64,000 nucleotides of DNA from Streptomyces sp. Root431 (GTDB taxonomy: Bacteria; Actinomycetota; Actinomycetes; Streptomycetales; Streptomycetaceae), in contig NZ_LMEI01000013.1 of the NCBI RefSeq assembly GCF_001426585.1, forward strand, positions 398,461 to 462,460, written 5' to 3'. A program made the translations under genes and the position numbers. This document shows, piece by piece, positions 58,541 to 64,000 of this stretch (position 1 is its first letter; every line of letters starts with the position of its first letter). Under the pieces are notes generated by a model. The model had not been told where the DNA came from. It did no database searches and saw nothing but the letters and a program-made list of their open reading frames with translations.

Positions 58541-58840
58541 ATGCGCATGCTGCTGAAGGTTCAGATGGACACCCCGGCCTCCAACGAGGCCATCAAGCAG
58601 GGCACCCTGCAGAAGATCGTCGAGGAGGCCATGTCGGCGCTCCAGCCCGAGGCCGCCTACTTCGGCGCCGAGGACGGCTGTCGGACCGCGTACATCTTCT
58701 TCGACCTGACCGACCCGTCCCAGATGCCGAAGTTCTCGGAGCCCTTCTTCCTCCAGCTCGGCGCCAAGCTCTCCTACCGGCCGGTCATGAACCGGGAGGA
58801 CCTGGCCAAGGGCCTCTCCGCGCTCATGACCGGCAGCTGA
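58541..58840 (+). CDS. Small conserved protein, ferredoxin-like fold (99 aa)
   Basis: Begins MRMLLKVQMDTPASNEAIKQ, then LQPEAAYFGAEDGCRTAYIF FDLTD and MPKFSEPFFLQLGAKLSYRP. The beta-alpha-beta pattern suggests a dimeric alpha-beta barrel-like fold. It is common in Streptomyces but unassigned. GGAAAGG lies about 7 bp before the ATG. It ends 18 bp from the convergent nitrilase gene. Confidence 0.75.
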   Translation: MRMLLKVQMDTPASNEAIKQGTLQKIVEEAMSALQPEAAYFGAEDGCRTAYIFFDLTDPSQMPKFSEPFFLQLGAKLSYRPVMNREDLAKGLSALMTGS

Positions 58841-58858
58841 CAGCTCGGAGACGGGGAC

Positions 58859-59662
58859 TCAGGAACGGCGGGCGCGCGGCGCCGCGATGCCCAGGACGCG
58901 GTCCTTGAGGGCCGGGAACTGCTCGCGGGTCTCCGTCACCTTCGCCGGGTCGAGGACGACCCGCAGGATCTCCTCGTCGGGGCCCGCCTCCGCGAGGACC
59001 TCGCCCCACGGGTCGACGACGATCGAGTGCCCGGCCTGTTCGACGCCCGCGTGCGTACCCGCCGTACCGCAGGCGAGGACGTACGCCTGGTTCTCCACCG
59101 CGCGTGCGCGGGCGAGGAGCGTCCAGTGCGCGCGGCGGCGCGCGGGCCAGCCGGCGGGGACGACGAAGGCCTGGGCGCCCGCGTCGACGAGGCCGCGGAA
59201 GAGCTCGGGGAAGCGCAGGTCGTAGCAGGTGCCGACGCCGAGGGTGAGGTGCGGCAGGTCGACGGTGACCAGGTCCTCCCCGGCGGCCATCAGCACGGCC
59301 TCGCCCTTGTCGAAGCCGAAGCGGTGGATCTTCCGGTAGGAGGCGGCGAGTTCGCCGTCGGGGGAGAGGACGAGCGAGGTGTTGTAGAGCGCGCCGCCCT
59401 CCGCCTCGACGAAGGAGCCGGCGTGCAGCCAGACCCCGGCGTCCCGCGCGGCCTCCGCCATCGCCCGGTGCGTCGGGCCGTTCAGCGGCTCGGCCTCGGC
59501 GGCGAAGGACTCGTACGCGAAGGCCCCCATGGGCCACAGTTCGGGGAGGACGACGAGGTCGGCGTGGCCGGATTCCTCCCGTACGAGACGGGCCACGCGG
59601 GCCCGCCTGGCGTCGACCGGTTCGTCCGGGTCTACCGCGATCTGGATCAGCGAGGCGCGCAC
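58859..59662 (-). CDS. Carbon-nitrogen hydrolase (nitrilase superfamily)
   Basis: 267 aa. The Glu-Lys-Cys triad is visible: ADLVVLPELWPMGAF (Glu), ASYRKIHRFGFDKGEA (Lys), and TLGVGTCYDLRFPELFR (Cys). This branch resembles the omega-amidase / NIT2-like group that hydrolyses small amides. ATG 59662. It is divergent from the maleylpyruvate isomerase-fold gene with a 155-bp gap. Confidence 0.9.
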   Translation of the reverse strand: MRASLIQIAVDPDEPVDARRARVARLVREESGHADLVVLPELWPMGAFAYESFAAEAEPLNGPTHRAMAEAARDAGVWLHAGSFVEAEGGALYNTSLVLSPDGELAASYRKIHRFGFDKGEAVLMAAGEDLVTVDLPHLTLGVGTCYDLRFPELFRGLVDAGAQAFVVPAGWPARRRAHWTLLARARAVENQAYVLACGTAGTHAGVEQAGHSIVVDPWGEVLAEAGPDEEILRVVLDPAKVTETREQFPALKDRVLGIAAPRARRS

Positions 59663-59817
59663 ACTACCACCGTCCTGGCATTCGAGCCGTCAACACCGGC
59701 CTACGATCGTCACACGAAAGCACTGCCGGGGTGCCTTCGGGCAGCGTAACTTAGCGTCCGAGCCTCCCACCCAGTCGTGTTTTCAGCCCGCGCACCGAAG
59801 AACCGCCGAGGGGTCCC

Positions 59818-60645
59818 GTGACCGTCCATCCCAGCCTCCAGAACTACGCCGACGCCTGGACCCACTCCATCGAGGCGATAGCCGAGCTGGTGCAGCCGCT
59901 CGTGGAGGGGGAGTGGAACCGGCCGACCCCGTGCATCGGCTGGTCGGTGCGGGACATCGTGTCCCATGTCATCGGCATGGAGACGGAGATGCTCGGCGAC
60001 CCGCGCCCGATCCACTCCCTGCCGCGCGATCTGTACCACGTACGCAGTGACTTCGCCCGCTACATGGAAGTCCAGGTCGATGTGCGGCGGCACCACACCG
60101 CGCCGGAGATGACCTCGGAGCTGGAGTACATCCTCATCCGCCGGGCCCGGCAGCTCCGCAACGAGAACCGCTCCCCCGAGCACATGATCCGCGCTCCCCT
60201 CGGCGCCGAGCAGTCCCTCGAACTGGCCTACCGGATGCGCGCCTTCGACGTGTGGGTGCACGAGCAGGACCTGCGGGTCGCGCTGGGCACGCCGGGCAAC
60301 CTGGACTCGGCGGGGGCGCACGTCACGCGGGACGTGCTCCTGGAGGCGCTCCCGAAGGTGGTCGCCAAGGACGCCGGGGCGCCCGCCTCCTCGGCGGTGG
60401 TGCTCGACGTGACCGGTCCGGTGGAGTTCCTGCGGACGGTGCGGGTCGACGCGGAGGGCCGGGGCTCGATCGACGGGGCGCCCTCGCTGGGCCCGGCGGT
60501 GACGCTGGCGACGGACTGGGAGACGTTCGTCCGGCTCGCCTGCGGGCGCGTGCGGCCGGCCGACGTCGCCGACCGGGTCAAGACGGAGGGCGACGAGGGC
60601 CTGGCGCGCGCGATCCTCGACAACTTCGCGGTGACGCCCCGCTAG
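59818..60645 (+). CDS. Maleylpyruvate isomerase family mycothiol-dependent enzyme
   Basis: 275 aa. The N-terminal four-helix DinB/MDMPI domain has WNRPTPCIGWSVRDIVSHVI (His of the metal site) and a partner His in AFDVWVHEQDLRVALG, so a three-His metal site is plausible. The C-terminal SCP2-like part includes TLATDWETFVRLACGRVRPA. Such enzymes use mycothiol. Substrate unknown. GTG 59818 follows GAGGGG. Confidence 0.85.
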   Translation: MTVHPSLQNYADAWTHSIEAIAELVQPLVEGEWNRPTPCIGWSVRDIVSHVIGMETEMLGDPRPIHSLPRDLYHVRSDFARYMEVQVDVRRHHTAPEMTSELEYILIRRARQLRNENRSPEHMIRAPLGAEQSLELAYRMRAFDVWVHEQDLRVALGTPGNLDSAGAHVTRDVLLEALPKVVAKDAGAPASSAVVLDVTGPVEFLRTVRVDAEGRGSIDGAPSLGPAVTLATDWETFVRLACGRVRPADVADRVKTEGDEGLARAILDNFAVTPR

Positions 60646-60716
60646 TTCCTTGGCTCTTCCGGTCCGGTCTCCGCGTGGGTACGTGGGTACGTGGGGCGGG
60701 CGTACGCCGGTACGGG

Positions 60717-62132
60717 CTACGCCGGTACGTGTACGGCCTCCACGCGGCTGGCGACGAGCCGCTCCCGCTCCCTGCGGTGGGTACGGGCCTTGAGGCGCAG
60801 GATCTGCACGATGCCGATCGCCTCCAGGACGAAGACGGACGAGAACGCGATCCGGTAGTTGCCACCGGTCGCGTCGAGCAGGACGCCGACGGCGAGCAGC
60901 GTCGTCATCGAGGCGACGAAGCCACCCATGTTGACGATCCCGGAGGCCGTGCCCTGACGCTCCGGCGGATTGGCCGGGCGTGCGAAGTCGAAGCCGATCA
61001 TCGAGGCCGGTCCGCAGGCCCCGAGGACCAGGCAGAGGGTGATCAGCAGCCACATCGGGGCGTGGTCGCCGGGGTACGCGAGAGTGGCGCCCCACAGCAG
61101 CGCGGTGGCCGCGACCGTACCGAGGGCGAGCGGGGCGCGGGCCGTGTGGTGGCGGGCGATGATCTGCCCGTACGCGAGGCCGACGACCATGTTGGAGAGC
61201 ACGACCAGAGTCAGCAGCTCCCCGGCGGTGCCCCGGGACAGCCCCTGCGCCTCGACGAGGTACGGCAGCCCCCACAGCAGCAGGAACACCATGGCGGGGA
61301 ACTGGGTCGTGAAATGGACCCACATGCCGAGCCGGGTGCCGGGCTCCCGCCACGACTCGGCGATCTGACGGCGGACGAAGGCGGCGCCCGCGTGCCGGGC
61401 GGGCTCGGGCTCGTACCCCTCGGGGTGGTCCTTGAGGAAGAGCAGCAGCAGGACGAGGACGAGGACGCCCGCGAGCGAGCTGCCGACGAAGGTGGTCGTC
61501 CAGCCGAGGCCGTGCAGGGAGCGGGCGATGAAGACGGTCGAGACGAGGTTGCCGGCCATGCCGAAGAGGGCGGCGACCTGGCCGATGAGCGGGCCGCGCC
61601 GGGCCGGGAACCAGCGGCTGCCGAGCCGCAGGACGCTGATGAAGGTCATGGCGTCGCCGCAGCCGAGGAGCGCGCGGGAGGCGAGCGCCGTGCCGTAGGT
61701 GGGCGAGAGCGCGAAGCCCAGCTGGCCGAGGGTGAAGAGCGTGACCCCGAGGACCAGGACCTTCTTGGTGCCGAGCCGGTCGACCATGAGCCCGACGGGT
61801 ATCTGCATGCCCGCGTAGACGAGCAGCTGGAGGATGGAGAAGGTGGAGAGCGCGGAGGCGTTGACGTCGAAGCGGTCGGCGGCGTCGAGTCCGGCGACGC
61901 CCAGGGACGTGCGGAAGATGACGGCGACGAAGTAGACGGCGACGCCGACGCCCCAGACGAGGGCGGCGCGGCGGCCGCCGGGCGGGTCGCCGGGGAGGGT
62001 GACGGCGGAGCCGTACCCGTTCTGGCCGTGGCGGCTCATGCCCGCCCCGCCTCTCCTGCCCGCCCCGCCTCTCCCGCCCGCCTCGCGCCCGTTGCGCGCC
62101 TCGCGCCTCTTCTTCCCGCTGTCGTGGCTCAT
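60717..62132 (-). CDS. MFS transporter
   Basis: About 12 helices, 440 aa from ATG 62039 or 471 aa from ATG 62132. The GRP-like loop between helices 2 and 3 reads VGLMVDRLGTKKVLVLG, a standard MFS motif. I chose 62132 because ATGA overlaps the GntR stop and GAGAGGA lies 5 bp upstream; the extra 31 residues are basic and low in complexity, so 62039 remains possible. The pair with the GntR gene suggests the regulator controls uptake or export of a small metabolite. Confidence 0.85.
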   Translation of the reverse strand: MSHDSGKKRREARNGREAGGRGGAGRRGGAGMSRHGQNGYGSAVTLPGDPPGGRRAALVWGVGVAVYFVAVIFRTSLGVAGLDAADRFDVNASALSTFSILQLLVYAGMQIPVGLMVDRLGTKKVLVLGVTLFTLGQLGFALSPTYGTALASRALLGCGDAMTFISVLRLGSRWFPARRGPLIGQVAALFGMAGNLVSTVFIARSLHGLGWTTTFVGSSLAGVLVLVLLLLFLKDHPEGYEPEPARHAGAAFVRRQIAESWREPGTRLGMWVHFTTQFPAMVFLLLWGLPYLVEAQGLSRGTAGELLTLVVLSNMVVGLAYGQIIARHHTARAPLALGTVAATALLWGATLAYPGDHAPMWLLITLCLVLGACGPASMIGFDFARPANPPERQGTASGIVNMGGFVASMTTLLAVGVLLDATGGNYRIAFSSVFVLEAIGIVQILRLKARTHRRERERLVASRVEAVHVPA

Positions 62133-62782
62133 CGGTCCTCTCCCCGGACCAGGACCTTCACCCAGCTGAGGTGCTGCCGGACGCAGTGGGCGGCGCCCTC
62201 CACGTCGCCCGCGCGGATCCGGTCGAGGATCTCGGCGTGCTCGGTGATGTTCTTGGCGATCCGGTCGGGCTGGGACTGCATCACGGCGACGCCCATGCGG
62301 AGCTGGCGGTCGCGGAGCTGGTCGTAGAGGCGGGAGAGGATCTGGTTGCCGGCGTGGCGGACGATCTCGGCGTGGAAGCAGCGGTCGGTGACGGCGACTT
62401 CGGCGAGGTCCCCGGCCTCCGCGCGCCGCTTCTGCTCCTCCAGGAGCTCTTCGAGCCGCTCGATCAGCGCGGCCGACGCGGGCACGGCCCGGCGGACCGC
62501 GAACTCCTCGACGAGCAGCCGGGTCTCGACGACGTCGGCGATCTCCTGGGCGGAGACGGCCAGGACGAGGGCGCCCTTCTTCGGGTAGAGCTTGAGCAGC
62601 CCTTCCATCTCCAGCTTGAGCAGGGCCTCGCGGACGGGGGTCCTGGACACCCCGACGGCCTGGGCGAGTTCGCCCTCGGTGAGGAGGGTGCCTCCCTCGT
62701 AGCGCCGGTCGAGTACGGCCTGCTTGACGTGCATGTAGACGCGGTCGGCTGCGGGGGCCTGCTTGGCTGGCGCGGAGGGCAT
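62129..62782 (-). CDS. GntR-family regulator (FCD/FadR-like)
   Basis: 217 aa. Winged helix at about 10-75 (YMHVKQAVLDRRYEGGTLLT, GELAQAVGVSRTPVREALLK). The C-terminal FCD domain has the metal/ligand His pattern (TDRCFHAEIVRHAGNQILSR, ITEHAEILDRIRAGDVEG). It overlaps the MFS start. A repeat pair, T(A/G)CAACAG, lies upstream at 62797. It likely represses the transporter until its substrate binds. Confidence 0.88.
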   Translation of the reverse strand: MPSAPAKQAPAADRVYMHVKQAVLDRRYEGGTLLTEGELAQAVGVSRTPVREALLKLEMEGLLKLYPKKGALVLAVSAQEIADVVETRLLVEEFAVRRAVPASAALIERLEELLEEQKRRAEAGDLAEVAVTDRCFHAEIVRHAGNQILSRLYDQLRDRQLRMGVAVMQSQPDRIAKNITEHAEILDRIRAGDVEGAAHCVRQHLSWVKVLVRGEDR

Positions 62783-62788
62783 GCGCAC

Positions 62789-62815
62789 AGCATAGATACA
62801 ACAGAGGTGCAACAG
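62789..62815 (-). promoter_or_regulatory. GntR gene promoter region with 11-bp direct repeats
   Basis: Plus-strand TACAACAG (62797-62804) and TGCAACAG (62808-62815) repeat with an 11-bp period. Minus-strand TATGCT (62794-62789) is a -10-like element 6 bp from the ATG at 62782, so the transcript would be leaderless. Autoregulation is likely. Confidence 0.45.
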
Positions 62816-62843
62816 GAGCCGCCGTCCAGAATACGGACGGGAA

Positions 62844-63332
62844 CTACCCCTGGACCCGGAAGTCGTAGTAGCTCTCGCCGCCGACGAGGACGGAGGTGAA
62901 GCAGACGGGGAGACCGCCGGGCTCGCGCGGCACCTCCTGGGAGGTACGGCGGGTGAAGCCGAGCGACAGGCCGGCCACGAACGGGTCCTCGCCGCCCGCG
63001 TCGTGGACGCGCCACCCCTGCTCACCGAGGAGGCCGAGGACATCGACGGCGGGCGTACGGAAGACGTCCTGCCCGTTCAGGAGCACGCGCGTGGGGCTCA
63101 CCTTCCCCTCGCCCGGCCACCACAACTCGACGGCCGTGACGGTGTCCTCCTCCTCAAGGAGCACCTCGACACCCACGCCCTCACAGGAGGTGGAGAGCGA
63201 GCCGCGCCGTGAGCCGCGACGGATCCGGACCCGGGGCTCGTCCCAGGCCGTCGCGGCGGCCACCGCCTCGTCGAGGGTCATGCCCAGGCGTACGGGCCGG
63301 ACGCCGTGCGGTGGTTCGAGGTGGAGATCCAT
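62844..63332 (-). CDS. Hypothetical protein, conserved in Streptomyces (162 aa)
   Basis: Begins MDLHLEPPHGVRPVRLGMTL DEAVAAATAW, followed by repeating beta segments (VGVEVLLEEEDTVTAVELWW; FVAGLSLGFTRRTSQEVP). No signal peptide or membrane helix. I recognise it only as a family seen next to the E2 gene and GntR gene in this chromosomal region. Function unknown. Confidence 0.75.
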   Translation of the reverse strand: MDLHLEPPHGVRPVRLGMTLDEAVAAATAWDEPRVRIRRGSRRGSLSTSCEGVGVEVLLEEEDTVTAVELWWPGEGKVSPTRVLLNGQDVFRTPAVDVLGLLGEQGWRVHDAGGEDPFVAGLSLGFTRRTSQEVPREPGGLPVCFTSVLVGGESYYDFRVQG

Positions 63333-63343
63333 GCCGTAAAGCC

Positions 63344-63381
63344 AAACATCCGGTGGGGGCAGATGCCACCACCGGATGTTT
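63344..63381. terminator. 13-bp hairpin between the hypothetical and E2 genes
   Basis: AAACATCCGGTGG (63344-63356) pairs perfectly with CCACCGGATGTTT (63369-63381) around a 12-base loop. Lying downstream of E2 on the minus strand, it ends in a short T-run on that strand too. The parS site overlaps its right arm by 4 bp. Confidence 0.75.
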
Positions 63382-63391
63382 CACGTGAAAC
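63378..63391. other. parS site for ParB chromosome segregation
   Basis: GTTTCACGTGAAAC, a perfect 14-bp palindrome identical to the Streptomyces parS consensus. ParB loads here and spreads to organise the origin region. Streptomyces parS sites cluster around oriC, which places this window in that part of the chromosome. It lies between genes and does not look like part of either. Confidence 0.93.
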
Positions 63392-63409
63392 GGGCGAACC
63401 CGCTACTGC

Positions 63410-64000
63410 TCAGGCCCAGGTGATGAGCCGCTTCGGCTGCTCCAGGATCGCGGCGATGTCCGCGAGGAACTTGGAGCCGAGCTCGCCGTCGACCAGGCGG
63501 TGGTCGAAGGAGAGCGCCAGGGTCGTGACCTGACGTGCCTTCACCTTGCCCTTGTGGACCCACGGCTGGAGCTTGATCGCACCGACCGCGAGGATCGCGG
63601 CCTCGCCCGGGTTCAGGATCGGCGTACCGGTGTCGACGCCGAAGACGCCGACGTTGGTGATGGTGAAGGTGCCGCCCTGCATGGCCGCGGGGGTCGTCTT
63701 GCCCTCACGGGCCGTGGAGACCAGCTCGCTCAGGGACGCCGAGAGTTCCGGCAGGGTCTGGGCGTGCGCGTCCTTGATGTTCGGCACGATCAGACCGCGC
63801 GGGGTGGCCGCGGCGATGCCCAGGTTCACGTACTGCTTGAGCACGATCTCCTGCGCCGCCTCGTCCCAGGCAGCGTTGATGTCCGGGTTCCGCTTGACCG
63901 CCACGAGCACGGCCTTCGCGATGAGGAGCAGCGGGTTGACCCGCAGGCCCGCCATGTCCTTGTCGGACTTCAGCTCCTCGACCAGCTTCATCGTCCGCGT
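63410..64000 (-). CDS. 2-oxo acid dehydrogenase E2 (dihydrolipoyl acyltransferase), C-terminal part, cut by right edge
   Basis: 197 residues of the catalytic domain are visible; the start is beyond the window. Key elements: PDINAAWDEAAQEIVLKQYV, NLGIAAATPRGLIVPNIKDA, TFTITNVGVFGVDTGTPILN, and the active-site SFDHRLVDGELGSKFLADI (DHRxxDG, His and Asp). It transfers acyl groups from E1 to CoA. The conserved position beside parS and the genes to its left suggests the branched-chain (bkd-type) complex, but the E1 and lipoyl parts are not in view. Confidence 0.92.
   Translation of the reverse strand, partial: TRTMKLVEELKSDKDMAGLRVNPLLLIAKAVLVAVKRNPDINAAWDEAAQEIVLKQYVNLGIAAATPRGLIVPNIKDAHAQTLPELSASLSELVSTAREGKTTPAAMQGGTFTITNVGVFGVDTGTPILNPGEAAILAVGAIKLQPWVHKGKVKARQVTTLALSFDHRLVDGELGSKFLADIAAILEQPKRLITWA

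Noticed and set aside
60252..62327. 691-codon plus-strand open frame across the MFS gene
   Set aside because: Antisense to a clear 12-helix transporter; Gly/Glu/Asp/Arg-rich with no domain.

Overview
This window is a GC-rich, gene-dense stretch of an actinobacterial chromosome. Third codon positions are nearly always G or C, and long spurious reading frames lie antisense to almost every gene. Gene families, small DUF proteins, mycothiol-type enzymes and leaderless promoters all point to Streptomyces. A perfect 14-bp parS palindrome at 63378 and many housekeeping genes (metG, aspS, an acyl-CoA dehydrogenase, an M18 aminopeptidase, an oxo-acid dehydrogenase E2) suggest the conserved core arm not far from oriC. 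The placement is inference.

Layout. 1-1065: a TnpB gene of the IS200/IS605 type cut by the left edge, then a 46-aa DUF6126 membrane peptide. 1205-3788: a flavin-dependent monooxygenase and its FMN reductase, a universal stress protein and a VOC protein. 3809-9550 (mostly minus): a MerR-PP2C fusion with a textbook MerR promoter, a DrrAB-type ABC exporter, a membrane-protein remnant, a small membrane protein, RidA and a MocR-type regulator. 9627-18186 (plus): hydrolase, small membrane and lipoproteins, an EEP-family enzyme, DUF2630, a GtrA-like protein behind a cluster of TGGCGCCA palindromes, a FUSC protein and an APC transporter. 18224-25867: a Tat-exported PhoX phosphatase with a PHO box, a VWA protein with a long acidic tail, a two-component system whose receiver carries a repeat-encoded insertion, and metG.

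25894-40620 is the accessory part: a secreted protein, DoxX, a CitG/MdcB-like protein, a Tat-exported intradiol dioxygenase and a decayed partial copy of it with small ORFs, then a DUF5753 regulator/DUF397/RsbW-type ATPase module with phased operator repeats, a winged-helix zinc-ribbon protein, and a polymorphic-toxin locus. That locus is an SseB-like protein, a 215-aa companion, a 1578-aa RHS protein ending in a nuclease domain, and a SUKH immunity protein. All four are translationally coupled, and base composition drops at the toxin tip.

40640-64000 returns to core content: aspS, a PAS-GAF-SpoIIE-ATPase phosphatase, an MBL-fold protein whose 3' end is triplicated as a 45-bp tandem repeat, an AI-2E-type permease, pirin, an SseB-domain protein, acyl-CoA dehydrogenase, aminopeptidase, an NHL-thioredoxin protein, a LURP-one-like protein, a trans-sulfuration PLP enzyme divergent from a second MocR regulator, a nitrilase-family amidohydrolase, a maleylpyruvate-isomerase-fold protein, a GntR-MFS pair, and the E2 subunit running off the right edge.

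Most promising for follow-up: the RHS toxin locus, the receiver insertion, the MerR-PP2C fusion with a possible internal start, the TGGCGCCA operator cluster, the phased GGACA repeats, and the PHO box. I saw no tRNA, rRNA, CRISPR array or biosynthetic cluster.
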